A stretch of 64,000 nt of DNA, taken from positions 248,001 through 312,000 of the forward strand of contig BDIU01000192.1 of assembly GCA_002118135.1 (NCBI GenBank). The letters are read 5' to 3'. The stretch comes from Trebouxia sp. TZW2008 (Eukaryota > Chlorophyta > Trebouxiophyceae > Trebouxiales > Trebouxiaceae). Positions 22,901 through 39,484 of the stretch are shown one piece after another. A program made the position numbers and the translations under genes. The first letter of the stretch is position 1. Every line of letters starts with the position of its first letter. Below the pieces are notes generated by a model that was not told the origin of the DNA, did no database searches, and saw only the letters and a list, made by a program, of their open reading frames with translations.

Positions 22901-25900
22901 TGATACCTAACGCTTTGCTGTGTGAGCTGCAAGCTTAGCTACAGCACCCCTTGTGACAAACAGACAGATCAGAGAAACTTGTCTCAGCAGCCGTCGCAGG
23001 TATGGCAGTTGCATAGCACCAATGAGGGTTTGGTAGGGGTCTAACCCCAATTGAGTGTTGAGCTGATCTTTGGCTGTGGTCAGCTTGGCTTTGATTGAGC
23101 TTGGGGTGTTCAAATGCATGAGAGCCATCTGTCAAGGGAATGGCCATGCATGACTATTGTGCCAAAGGGGTCTCACAACAACAGGGTATGAAGACTTGTG
23201 AAGACCGGTGACCCTCTGCAGCACAACTTTGCTTAAGCACATGTGTGAAGCTTGGGCAGGACTCCTTACAGGACATTCAAGGCAGAAGGAAATTGCAGTG
23301 TTGCACCATACATAATATGTGATACGCATACGCATAACGAAATACGGCATTGTTTTACATTACCGGCAACCTGGTCAGTGATTATGGGCATACATTGAAT
23401 TATACATTGGATCATGGATACATGGAATAACAAACAGCACAAAAAGCTACCTTCAAGACCTGGGACCCTCTGCAGCGCAGCATGGCCTGTTCAAGCGTGT
23501 GAAGCTTGGGCAGGACTGCTTTTGCATATTTCAGATGTATGGCACCAGCAGGAGCTTGAATAGGCAAGCTACCTTAAAGACCTGGGATCCTCTGCAGCGC
23601 AGCATGGCCTGTGCAAGCGTGTGAAGCTTGGGCAGGACTGCAGGGGACACCAAAACCAGCTCCTGCTGCTGCTGCATAGCTGTTTCTTGATTGACTGCAC
23701 CTGGAATCCAATCAGAAATAAAATTCGCAGAAAAAAAGGAAGAAAACACAAAAGGGAAGAGACGTATGTGCCGTCATCATCGTGATCATGTTGTGATAGG
23801 CGTCATAGCAGGAGCCTCTGTCTAAGAGGCAGCCTGGAATGGAATCTGTATGTCCTCAAAAAAGGCAGGTATCATCAGCATGGACGTGTTGTTCTTATTG
23901 TCATGGACAAGTGTCAACTATCAGTGTCAGGTCGCAGGGGCTAAAGCGGGAGCGCAAGGCGGGGTTGCTGACTTGGAGAAGCCTGGCTGCATTGCTCTCT
24001 TGCCTGTTCTTTGAGCAGAAGCAAACAAACCAGAATGGACAACCATTCAACAAAACGTACCAGGCGAACGGTGGCTCCGCAAAGCTTGAGCAATAGACAG
24101 ACATTGCATTGGGCTTTTGCATGTTATTTGATCAGATTGAAAGTTTGGTCCAGCAAAATGCATCAGGCAAACAGCAGCTTGTTCATGTTCATGGCCCATG
24201 GATTATGAGCATTAGACTCAATGTGCACTTTGAGTGAAAATCCGCTCGTTTTTGTAGTGCAGGCCTCACCCATAACCAGGTTTGCATCAGCTTGAATCAG
24301 CCTGACTGCATGAGCCTCTTGGATGTTGTTGAGTCAGATTGCAAAGTAGTTCATCACAACGCATCAGGCACCTGGTACCTCGTCCACGTTTCCTTGAAAG
24401 ATAAGCAGAAGACAACAAGTGCAGCGCTGGTCATATATGTTGATCATGGACCTCGCCCGTGACTAGGTTTGCACTAATCTGAATCAGCCTAGCTGCGTCA
24501 GACTCTTACACGCTGTTTAGTTAGATTGCCAGATATGCTGTCAACATGCATCAGGTGATTGGTTGCTCAATTAAGCTTTCAACGAGCATCAGCAGCAGAC
24601 ACAAAGTGCGTTTTTGACAAATGATCTTTCAGCTGAGGCCTCACCCATGACCACATTTGCATTAGCTTGAACCAGCCTGGCTGCATTAGGCTCTTGCATG
24701 TTGGCCTTGAGCACTGTGAGAAACTCCTCTTGGCACAGCCGAAGCCCGTCTTTCTGCAGGTCTGTAGCATGGCGCAAAGCATCCTCTGCTGTGCTCAGAT
24801 TCCTGCAGCATAGATGGTAGTGCTTGCATCTTTGAATCCGCATGCTGCACAGTTTGCACAATTTGCATGTGCAGCAGTTTCGGGCTGTCTTTCTGCAGGT
24901 CTGTGGCATGGCGCAAAGCATCCTCTGCTGTACTCAAGTCCCTACAGCTTAGACGGTGGTGCTTGTTTGGTTGTAAGCCATTGTACCCTGCGTGTTACAT
25001 GGGTAAGTTCTAAGAGAAGGTGCGTAGCTTGCGCGTGCACATCAGGCGTAGGCTGTCTTTCTGCAGGTCTGTAGCGTGGCGCAAAGCATCCTCTGCTGTG
25101 CTCAGGTTTCTGCAAAACAAGGTCACGTCTTTGGGCGTGTCATGTTGGTATGAGGGCTGTGCTTCTTTGTGTTGAATCCAGTTTCAATGGGCAAAGCTCT
25201 TCCTTCTGCAAGTGCTGAGGATGGCGTAGACCATCTTCTGTTGTGCTCAGATTTCTGCAGCACACACACTTTCTGTACCTGCATGTCGCACGAGTCACTC
25301 CTGAAACAGCTTGCATAGCTTTTGCATTCGCGGCAGATCTAGGCCATCCTTCTGCAGATCTGTGGCACGCCGCAAAGCGTCCTCTGCTGTGCTTGAAGTC
25401 CTGCACCAAGTGCAATACTTGTTGCATCTCTGAATCTGCATATTGCTCGCTTGCATTCTGGCAGGAGGTGGGCAGCTTGTACATGTACTGCAGGCTTAGG
25501 CAACCTTTCTGCAGATCTGTTGGATGGTGCAAAGCATCCTCTGCTGTGCTCAAATTTCTGCAGCACATACAGAAGTGCTTGCATCTTTGGACCTGCATGT
25601 TGCACGAGTTGGGTTTGGCAAAAAGTGCACGGCTCTTGCATATATGGCAGCATTGCTCAAGCCGTCTTTCTGCAGGTCTGTAGCATGATGTAAAGCATCC
25701 TCTGCTGTGCTCAACTTTCTGCAGCAAGTACAACAGTGCTTGCACGCCTGGACCTGCATGTTGCACGAGCTGCTGTTGGCAAAATGTGCACAGCTTTTGC
25801 ATATACAGCAGCATTGTTCAAGCGGTCTTTTTGCAGGTCTGTTGGATGGTGCAAAGCATCCTCCGCTGTGCTCAAATTTCTGCAGTACACACAGCAGTGC

Positions 25901-27068
25901 TAATCAATCTTTGGACCTGTATGTTGCAAGAGCTACTTCTGGCACAGGGTGCATAGGTTTTGCAGATACAGCAGCATTTGACCATCTTTCTGCAGGACTG
26001 TAGTGTGGCGCAAAGCACCCTCTGCTGTACTCAGATTTCTGCAGTACATACAACAGTGCTTGCATCTTTGGACCTGCATGTTGCACAAGTTGGTTTTGGC
26101 AAAAAATGCATAGCTCTTGCATATACAGCAGCATTGTTCAAGCCGTCTTTCTGCAGGACTGTAGTGTGGCGCAAAGCACCTTCTGCTGTACTCAAGTCCC
26201 TGCAGCTAAGACGGTGGTACCTGCATTCTAAGCATGTGTATCCCCTCAGTCGCCTCAGAGACAAGGTGCTGAGCTTTCACAGGTACAGCACCTTTGACAA
26301 CAAACCAGCGTGATGGATTCAGATGACAACCGATTTCCAGGCATGCCAAAAATTAATGGCTGAAAATGACGCCTTCAGGAAAGTCACTGGTCATGCTCGC
26401 AATACTGGTCATGCTGACATGCATTTGTAATGATGATGTGGGTATGCTTTGGGCCTTGAGGCAAATGCGTGTGCATCAGTGTGAATACCACATGACGTTT
26501 CACAGAGGTCAAGAGTCACTGTGTACACTGTCTCGTGCACCGTTTGTCAACAGTGTTGAGGCGTCTGTTGTAGGAGCACCATGAAAGACATGCATGTCTG
26601 CGGAACAACAAAGGTGCCACTGGTCACACCTGTGCTGTTGTAGAAAGGTGATGGCGGAGTCAAGCTTGTTGAATGCAAGGATGAAGCTGGCAAGATCAGC
26701 ATGAGGCCCTTGCAGAATCTTGAACTCTACCTGAAAGCAGATCACTTTCAAAAGCTTGCGTGACAAAGCCTATACATGCTTATGGCGCTTGGAGGCAGCA
26801 CCTTTCTGGAGGCATCAAGGTGATCGAGCACTTCTTCAGCTTGTGCGCGAGCTCGTTTGATGTTCTCCCGCGTTTGTATCAGTTCTTGCGTTTTCAGAAC
26901 GACGGGCTGCACGATCCGCTCGATATCGCTTAGCTGACCGCAGTACTGATCAAGGACACGGCAGGCTTCCTGCGACACCTGGTGGCTCCAATCCAGACTT
27001 TGCCTTAGCTGCTCTGTTCGAGCAGCAATGCCCTTGGCACTCATCATCATTAGGCTGCGGCCATGCAC
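16989..27068 (-). CDS. EXO70: Exocyst complex subunit EXO70
   Basis: EXO70 binds plasma-membrane phosphoinositides and helps tether secretory vesicles. Thirteen exons agree in phase: 27068-26802, 26730-26630, 24802-24645, 23694-23573, 22609-22488, 21856-21679, 21316-21124, 19880-19772, 19414-19318, 19120-18956, 17852-17697, 17486-17388, 17099-16989; 625 codons, normal for the family. The N-terminal coiled-coil region is SHQVSQEACRVLDQYCGQL onward. Family landmarks in order: STAEDALRHAT, WSQVEKKVNGWIQAL, RAPEKVFGLLDMHEQL, DGTVHPLT, ALFLMNNVHYLVKAV, GEDWIEPHR, and the C-terminal TPEKYFKYSAKDIQDML. Intron 7 appears to use a GC donor (see findings). Introns are swollen by echo arrays, so about 1.9 kb of coding sequence spans 10 kb. 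It is head to head with PRMT1. Confidence 0.92.
17900..18145 (-). repeat. Two acceptor-side echoes of EXO70 exon 17697-17852
   Basis: 17905-17970 and 18060-18145 copy the first part of the minus-strand exon (plus-strand signature gggacc...tggtactcctc...atact). Both are upstream of the working exon in the sense of transcription and are damaged. Confidence 0.75.
18160..18955. other. EXO70 intron 10 remainder, no gene seen
   Basis: The phase-0 exons on either side join directly (donor after TCA at 18956, acceptor before GTG at 17852), so this stretch is read as intron. It includes an open frame at 18294-18491 on the minus strand with no recognisable EXO70 content and a short (tctg)n run near 18378. 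Confidence 0.55.
19810..20850 (-). repeat. Eight-copy tandem array of EXO70 exon 8, period about 135 bp
   Basis: The segment tgccgtcagccactgca recurs at about 19869, 20006, 20135, 20272, 20407, 20545, 20680 and 20824, with spacings of 129-144 bp. The lowest-coordinate copy is the working exon (VADGTVHPLTATTLSFLKR). The other seven lie upstream on the minus strand and span the acceptor. Several keep the DGTVH coding and an AG acceptor but lack the working copy's downstream donor. Confidence 0.92.
21335..22030 (-). repeat. Acceptor-side echoes of EXO70 exons 7 and 6
   Basis: 21340-21425 copies the start of exon 7 (plus strand: cagctgtttgtgcatgtccaacag) upstream of the working exon. 21973-22030 copies the start of exon 6 (plus strand: gcacctgcaaagcttgaatcc) upstream of its working exon. 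Confidence 0.75.
23205..23520 (-). repeat. Two donor-side echoes of EXO70 exon 4
   Basis: 23449-23520 and 23205-23262 copy the 3' part of exon 23694-23573 with its donor (plus strand: gtgtgaagcttgggcaggac). They lie downstream in transcription, as the polarity rule predicts. Confidence 0.82.
23930..24510 (-). repeat. Three donor-side echoes of EXO70 exon 3
   Basis: Segments near 23930-23995, 24266-24325 and 24446-24510 copy the 3' end of exon 24802-24645 (plus strand: ctcacccataaccaggtttgc), spanning its donor. They are downstream in transcription. Confidence 0.78.
24830..26240 (-). repeat. Nine acceptor-side echoes of EXO70 exon 3, period about 155 bp
   Basis: With the working exon (marker aaagcatcctctgctgtgct at about 24777) the array has ten copies, at about 24917, 25084, 25223, 25376, 25530, 25691, 25853, 26006 and 26169. 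Spacings are 139-167 bp. Each copy carries the acceptor and roughly the first 50 nt of the exon (STAEDALRHATDLQKD) plus intron that has diverged further. It fills most of EXO70 intron 2. Confidence 0.93.
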
Positions 27069-27435
27069 AGCGTGCTGCGCTTCACCTGCCCGGCGCTAGA
27101 TCAGGGGAGACATAACGCATAACGCATGAAGGTAACGGCAGCCTTGAACGCCGTCTCCGAAGTAACCGCCACACCGTCATTCGAGCCTGCTCGCGCGGAC
27201 GATTTGCTTCTTCCATCGAATAGCTTGGTTCAGAACAGACTGTGTTGGCACCATACGGGCGGCGGTGGACTCGCCATTGGCGGCCGTTTCGTTGCAGGCA
27301 AAGCATCACTGCATCTATCGACGGCTTGTTGTGGGAAGCGCTACCCGTAGAGTCGCATCGCAATCTAGCAGAAGCAGCCTAAAGAGAAAAGTACAACGCG
27401 CGGTGCAGCGGGCTTCACAGCGCGCATCTGCTGTC
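27069..27435. promoter_or_regulatory. EXO70 / PRMT1 head-to-head intergenic region
   Basis: 367 bp separate the two divergent start codons. The stretch is GC-rich compared with surrounding introns and should carry both 5' UTRs. No specific motif is claimed. Shared promoter function is inferred from spacing. Confidence 0.5.
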
Positions 27436-33221
<5,786 letters not shown>

Positions 33222-34056
33222 TTGCCGGATGCTATCTTGTGTACCATTACCCTGCATAGCACCATGGGTGTCTTGAGTTTGTAGACAACGCACTTATGCT
33301 CAGACCTAGTAGCAACAAAGACACATTGCAGCAGTAGTAGTAGCAGGAACAGCAGCTGCAGCAGCGTGCCATAATCACCTAAACTTCATGCTGCAGTCAT
33401 GTCACATTTCATGCTTTTGCAGTGAACTTGGTGTCCTGTGTTGATGCCGGCAAGCTGTCTTACCATCATGTGCGTCTGCTTGCTTTAGAAGAGTCAGGGC
33501 ACATGTCAGGGACGTCTCAGGGTGTCAATCCCTGTATCAACGCCGTTATGGTGACCATCAGGTGGTCAATCACAATAAGGGTCATAAGGGTCATAAGGGT
33601 CATAAGGGTCAAAAACGGTAGAGACCCCAGCCTGTGGTATGTAAGTATTTGAGACCTGTGCTCACTGCCGGATTGTGAAGTTCAACTTCTCACTGATCAT
33701 TCACGAGCCAGCAACATGAATTCAGGAATATGAATGCTGCTGCAAGGTCCTGAAGTGAACGTGCATCGGCCGTTCGTGGCCGCTTGCGCATGCCATGCTA
33801 GACGAGCCGTCAGAAGGCAGCAGAAGGCCTCGTGACTAAGCAACTCACCTTAAAGAGTCATATTAGGTAACCGTGCGGGTGCTGTAGCGACAGTTGTTAG
33901 GTAACAACACTTTTACCTTTGGCACCGAGTCAGGCGTAGTTTCCGTCACCTCCATGTCACTTTGGTTCAAAAGGCAGGTCGAGAGCTACGAAATGGCATT
34001 CATCGGCGCTCACCTTGGTCCTTTGGAGGCGAAGCTGTCTTGCACCCAACGCAAGC
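33222..34056. other. Intergenic region with a 9-bp tandem repeat
   Basis: PRMT1 3' UTR and the upstream region of the GH18-like gene. It holds four units of gggtcataa at about 33575-33610 and agtagtagtag-type runs near 33330. Only short, featureless open frames are present. Confidence 0.55.
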
Positions 34057-36496
34057 ATGCACTACAAAAATCAGCTGCTTTGCGGCACACTCGCTGCAAT
34101 CCTTGTGCTTGGCTGCCTGAATGGCAGCCTTGCGCACCGGGCTTTTCCCTCGCAGCGCCGCCAGCTACAGGGCACAGGTCTGCCCCCGTGTTCACTCTTG
34201 TATCCTATCTTCCTGTAGCCCTGTGCTTTGTTGACATACCGCTTGCAGACTGTTGTTTGAGCAAAGTCGTTAGATCCAAGTGCGATACAACCGCTGCAGG
34301 GGCCTATCGGCTTGTCGAGTACATTGGTACCAGTGGAGCCCCTCTGAGCACTAGCGACATAGCCAAATTTCCTGCGCCTCCTGACAGTGTAAGCGTGGAC
34401 TTTGTCATCGCTTTCGTCGGAGACGCCACCTCGAAGACAACGCCGAGCGGCAACTTCGTTTGCACCGGTGGCAGCTTCTGCTCTGGGGACAACTTGGATC
34501 AAGACTTGATCTCTGCCCTGAAGAAAGTTGGTGGAGGCTCAGGGGTAAGGCCCCTGTTTGTCATACATCCTTTGCTTGCATCTTGTTTCACAGTCAGAGC
34601 GTGCTTGCAATTTGCCCTTCATCCCGAGGCATGCTGTGCATGCGGCAAGCTTTTCCCACGCAGCATACAAACACAATTCTAGTCACACATAGCACGGCCA
34701 GTTTGCTTGTCAGAGTGCAGAGTAAGAGTTACTTTTAGGGCGCAGCACCTTGTGAGCAGTCACACACTCACTGGCAACCCTCATTGCCAGACCTTCTGGT
34801 GAAATGCCTGAAAGACATAGGCTTGAGGGCATGCATCAATGCATCAAAACATTTTGCTCACTGAAATGTCTTCAATGTTCTCAGGTATATGTTGGCTTGG
34901 GAGGTGCTAACTACCCAACATGGCCATCATCATCACCATCTGGGTATGCAAATACAGCAGCCAAGAGCCTGATAGCTTTTGCCACCAAGAACAACATTCA
35001 GGGATATGACCTTGACTTTGAGAATGGGTTAAATGATGATTGGGTGACGCAGTGGTCTTCAATCGTCTTCCAGCTAGAGGTGAGCATCTTTTTCCAACTC
35101 CTCTCCTCCTTCTTCTTCTTGCTTTCGTCCTTCTTGCTGCAATCATATAGCCTTGGAAATGTGCTTGCCTGCCACTCTGCCATTGACTGTTTGGCTTCGA
35201 GAGTTCCTATGCATCATGCCAGATTATCAAAATTGATCCTGCATCGGAGTGCAAGACATCGACTAAGAACTGCAATTGCAGACTTGATATGAATTTTGAA
35301 GTTGCCTGCAACGCATAACTGCTGCTGTTGAGCTTCTCTCCTTTTTGAAGATCACTGCAACCCAGTCAAAGGTCAGCTGCTGTTTGCAGCACAAGTGATA
35401 TCCTGAAGGGTCACCTCTGTTTTTGAGTTTGCCCAGCATGCAGATTCATCGTCAAATGCGCAATGTCTTCTTGCTTGATTGCAGAAAGCGGGCATCATTG
35501 TGACCATAGACCCCTTCTCTGCAACCAAGCAGAGATATGGACAATTGTACTCAGCGCTGCAGAAAATGGGACCAACAGGCACCTTTTTACAAGGGGTGAG
35601 GAATTTATCACATTGAAAAGCACTAGGCTGTTGTGACAATCACCGTGCTAGGCTGCTGTGACATCCATAGATGAATGGTACACAGTACTTATGATGATGC
35701 CTCAAGTTCCTAATGCTTTCGTGTCAAGAATCAGCGGAGATTCTACGTTTGGCTGATGTCTCACTCTCAGCAGTTCTGCATGTTCAACGCTTGACTGTTG
35801 CCTTTGCAAATCATCCTGAATGGCATACCTGTCATGCTTTCTAGCCTCTCTAGAACATCATGTCTTGCAAGTTTTCTCAAGTTACCCAATAAGATTTTCT
35901 GAATCCAGTACACATCTGGTGTAACAGGCTGTGCATTCATATGCTCTGCTGTCTAGTTGTACAATTCTGTCTGTTTGTCCTTCTGACTGTCTAGCTGTTT
36001 GCGTACCTGTCTGTTTGGCTACCTGTCTGTACATCTTGCTGCATTCCTGTCTGTGGGTCAAGCTTGCGCGCTCAATCACGCTTGCAACCTTCAGGTGCAA
36101 GGAGTCAACTACCAAGCATATGCCTTTGACGGAAACGGCAGCCCGTCGTCAGAGCAGGACGTGATCAATGACATTACACAAGGAGACAGCAGCGCTCTGA
36201 GCGAGTTTGGGATTAGTGATGGGATGATGCTGAACTTTGGGGTAGCCCCCCACCGGCCTGGGCCTGAGTCCAACCCCGCTGTTGCTACCAACTGTGCTGG
36301 TATTGCGCGTATTAAGGATATTGTGTGCCCTGCTCTGCGAGACTGCACTCGAAACAGATGTGACTACAGCAAATATTGGGCAGGTGGCATCATGGTGTTT
36401 GACTTTGACACTGAATTCAAGGCGGGCAAATTCACTTTAGTGAACACTGCTTACCAGGCTTTGAATGGGCAGTGTGACAGCATTCAGAAATGCTAA
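34057..36496 (+). CDS. Secreted GH18-like (chitinase-like) protein
   Basis: Five exons: 34057-34177, 34300-34544, 34885-35079, 35485-35595, 36095-36496; 357 codons. Residues 1 to about 26 form a signal peptide (short basic start, hydrophobic GTLAAILVLGCL, small residues before the cut). The barrel signature is YDLDFE at residues 163-168, which matches the DxxDxDxE motif of glycoside hydrolase family 18 with the catalytic acid as Glu168. Preceding strands fit too: VDFVIAFVG, VYVGLGGANYP, and later IIVTIDPFS, NYQAYAF and GGIMVFDFD. Cysteines fit an extracellular protein. Likely roles are hydrolysis or binding of chitin-like glycans in wall turnover or defence (inference). The start at 34057 is preferred over an in-frame ATG at 34015 because it gives a clean signal peptide. 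Confidence 0.8.
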
Positions 36497-37149
36497 GGCA
36501 TTATCAGGTTGTTCACTGTATGTCAGCCTTTTTTGTTAGGCTAAACAATTTCTGCAAGCTGACTGTGTGACCGAATCACGAGCCCACTTCCTTCAAGTAC
36601 AGAAGTATCTAAGGCATGCAATGAATGATTATGAAGTACTATGGTATGAGCAAAAGCAGAAGCAATATCAATGAGCGCTGAGAACACAGATGTTTAGCCT
36701 GGCTGATGAGATCTTGAGTGTTGCTGTACAAAGGTTGATTGAGTAAAATTGTTGCTCACAGTTTAAACTTCAGTGCTGGCTCAGTAGATTTGATATGCTG
36801 TTCGAAGGGCTAGAGATTTGTATAAATGTACCAGCTCTGGTACTCAGGCCCAATAAATGGCGCCTTGGTCTATGCAACAGAGTCTCATGCATTGGCAACG
36901 TGCATGACTCAGCTGAATTTGTTGTCGTAGTCAGTCTCTAGGCCTCGGCAGAATCTGCAGCAATTGCTGTCTCCAACAGATCAGGACGGCAACAACGCAA
37001 GCAGATTCTGCGCATATTGGCTATCACATCATGCAGAAAGACAGTCTTGTTTCAGCTGCACTGGAGAATAGATACAACGTGCAGGTTGTTCCATGCAAAT
37101 CCTGCTCCTTTCTGGTTCAAGTCAGAGCAACTATCTCGATAGTGGAGAG
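36497..37149. other. Intergenic, no convincing gene
   Basis: GH18-like gene 3' UTR, then sequence where the missing 5' half of a nucleotide cyclase would be expected. I find no frame encoding the family's first metal-binding motif (FADIVGF-like). A short frame at 37031-37225 carries only the end of the next feature. Confidence 0.5.
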
Positions 37150-37862
37150 TCCTATGTGGAGAAAGTTTGACGCCATCTGCGACCGCCACGATTTGATGAA
37201 GGTCGAGACCATTGGGGACGCGTGAGTTCCCTTACACCTTTTGCCTTCTTCTCATGCTTTTGATGCTCACCGGACACCCTAACATACATGTTGCTTGTGT
37301 ATGCATGTATATGTTGGTCGGCGGGCTGAAGACGGAGCAGCCAGACCACGCTGCAAGAGTCGCTCGCTTCGCTCTGGAGGCGGTGCAAGCGGCGCACACA
37401 GTCAAAATCCCTGGCGAAGAAGCGTTGACGGTCAAGATCAGATGCGGGTTTCACAGTGGCGCAGTTACATCAGGAGTCGTCGGGGATCAAGTCCCTCGCT
37501 ACTGCCTTTTTGGTGACACAGTCAATACAGCTTCCCGCATGGAAAGCACCGGGTTGGTCGACAGAATACAGATGAGCGCGGTGGCGGCGCAGCTGGTGAA
37601 GAATCAGGACCCGGCCTTGGGGCAGCGGGTGCACAGTCGAGCAGGCGTGATCACGCCAAAGGGCAAAACTCCCATGCAGACCTATTGGCTGTTTACAGAT
37701 GACGACATGAACCGCATCCAGACACGAGTCACGCGACTGGTAAAGCGCAACAACGACGGGCAGCTGGCAAAAATAGCAGAGGAGTACGACTTTGCTGTGC
37801 ATCCCCGGCATCGTACACGCTCGATGGATGGAATTACAAGCAGGACTTTTGACATGGTGTAA
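37150..37862 (+). pseudogene. Class III adenylate/guanylate cyclase domain fragment, probably broken
   Basis: Exon 1 (about 37163-37221) encodes [20 protein letters not shown], a hallmark of class III cyclase domains. The second piece (about 37311-37862) encodes [20 protein letters not shown], then [27 protein letters not shown] and a long basic C-terminal tail to TAA. The two pieces are in different frames. The donor after GAC GC (GTGAGT) is good, but no AG lies between it and the YMLVGG codons, so normal splicing cannot join them. The N-terminal half of the domain, with the first metal-binding Asp, is absent upstream. It may be a 5'-truncated duplicate or relic. The second piece alone is 540 bp open and GC-rich, so recent decay is likely. 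Confidence 0.65.
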
Positions 37863-37882
37863 ATGCAAGCATATCATGGTCA

Positions 37883-39385
37883 TTAAACAACTACAGGCAA
37901 ACACACAGACAACAAGTCTGGACAGTACTCTGAGTTCCTCCATATGTCCAGATGGTACTTGTGCTTTGCATCAAGTGTAAAGGGACAATGACAATCATAA
38001 TACATGTACAACACCCGTAGTGCTTTGCTCTGACCAAATTCCACCCCCTTGATTTTGTCAACCAGTGTCTTCTCCCTTCCAGACCTGGCTTTCTCTGCCT
38101 GTGCTGTGTCACTCCCACTCACCAACTGCTTGATTCCTTGCTTCATGTATGTATTTGGATTGTATCTGATGAAGACTGCAGGTCGGTTGTCTTTGCGCAG
38201 AAGCTGTTTCTCGTGGATCAGGTGCATTCTTTTGCACTCCCCACTGATTCCATAACGCTGATGTCCATACTCATCTGCAGATCAACTTGTTTAACAAAAT
38301 ATGCATATGAGAATGAGATGATGTGACAGGCTTACCTATCTCCAAGTAGATGATGCCATGCTTGGTGTATATCACAAAATCCACAAGCCTGAAAGTGCCC
38401 CCAAGGGATCTGAGGCAGATGTACACATTTGGCGTGAAGGGGATCCCTGCTTCTGTCAGAGCATCCTTGATCCTCATCTCCTGAAGTCTCTTACGTGCAC
38501 TAGCCTCCTCTGAATGCCATGCTCTGAAGTGTTGTCTCATATTTCTTGCTTGTGCACATGCATAGTCGCAGTCCTCTGCTGGACACTGACAAGGCTTTTC
38601 GCCAGTGTGTCTCTGCATGTGCTTGCGGAGATCAAATTTGGTGTATGTGCTGTGTCCACATCCTGGCTCTGCGCAGCTGAATCGTCTGTCTCCAGTATGT
38701 ATAAGTACATGTCTGCGTAAGCTGCTGTCACACGTAAAATCTTGATTGCAGCCTGGCTCTGCACAAAGATAGGGCCTGTCCCCTGTGTGCTTCCGCTCAT
38801 GTCTTTGCAGATGCCCTGAGTTGCAGCTGGCATAAGTGCAGCCTTCATATTCACAGCGATATGGTTTCACTCCTGAATGTTGCATCTGATGGACTCTGAG
38901 AATGGATGCATTTGTAGCACTGAAGCTGCAGCCCTCTTCCTGACACTTGAATGGTTTTTCTCCTGTATGTGTACGCCTGTGATTTGTCAGGGCTCCCGCA
39001 TGGGCTGTGGCGTAGGAGCATCCAGGAAAGTTGCAGGCATGGCGCTTGTGGCCGAAATGGGTGCTCCTGTGGTCTGCTAGGTTATTAGAATTTGCTGTCT
39101 GGAAACGACAACCTGGTTGATCGCACTTCAGAGGTTTGTTGGTCTGATGTACCCATCTGTGATGAGCCAGGGCGCGCGCATAACCGCTGGCAAAGGCGCA
39201 CCCCTCCTGGTCACACTTGTACGGCTTGCTACCAGAATGCTTGACCACGTGCTTCGCGAGATCACTTGGACGGTTCGTTGTGTAGTCGCAGTCCGCGCAC
39301 CTGTCAAACAACACTACAAGTTTACAGGGACGGTGTTAGTTGTACGTGAAAGCATAACGCGATCTTCACACCTGTAAAGCGGCAT
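37883..39385 (-). CDS. Nine-finger C2H2 protein with C-terminal nuclease-like domain
   Basis: Three exons: 39385-39372 (MPLY plus part of Arg), 39300-38336, 38274-37883; 456 codons. Exon joining turns the first finger into RCADCDYTTNRPSDLAKH directly after the start. Nine C2H2 units follow to about residue 265, several with TGEKP-type linkers (HTGEKPFKC, HTGDRPYLC). The C-terminal part has VDFVIYT, then YLEIDEYGHQRYG, a K-R-M triad and NRPAVFIRYNPNTYM. This arrangement matches a domain I recall from chlorophytes, oomycetes and giant viruses, with a PD-(D/E)XK-like acidic pattern; nuclease activity is inference. Exon 2 (965 bp) is the longest in the window, and intron 1 is only 71 bp. Its stop is 20 bp from the stop of the cyclase fragment on the other strand. 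Confidence 0.85.
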
Positions 39386-39484
39386 CCCTGTTTTAACAGC
39401 GCACGGTGTCAGCAGTTGTATCACGAAACTGTAACACAACTCACGTTTTAGGGTCTTATCCAAAGAAAACCCTATATATAGGTT
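39386..39484. terminator. Short spacer with palindrome at the end of the virus-like ORF
   Basis: An inverted repeat at 39466-39486 (core cctatatatagg flanked by AAAAC and TTTT, one bulged base) sits at and just beyond the minus-strand ORF's stop codon. Two TTTTAGGG octamers lie at 39446-39453 and 39483-39490. Large DNA viruses often end genes at such hairpins, so a 3'-end signal is plausible but unproven. Confidence 0.4.

Noticed and set aside
22907..23128. Minus-strand frame in EXO70 intron 4 (LNTPSSIKAKLTTAKDQL)
   Set aside because: The flanking exons join in phase without it, and it has no counterpart in EXO70 proteins. It could be an optional exon but there is no evidence.
24579..26264. 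Repeated frames with STAEDAL as a repeat protein or CRISPR-like array
   Set aside because: Units are 139-167 bp with diverged copies of a single EXO70 exon edge. There are no short identical repeats with unique spacers, and the host is a eukaryote.
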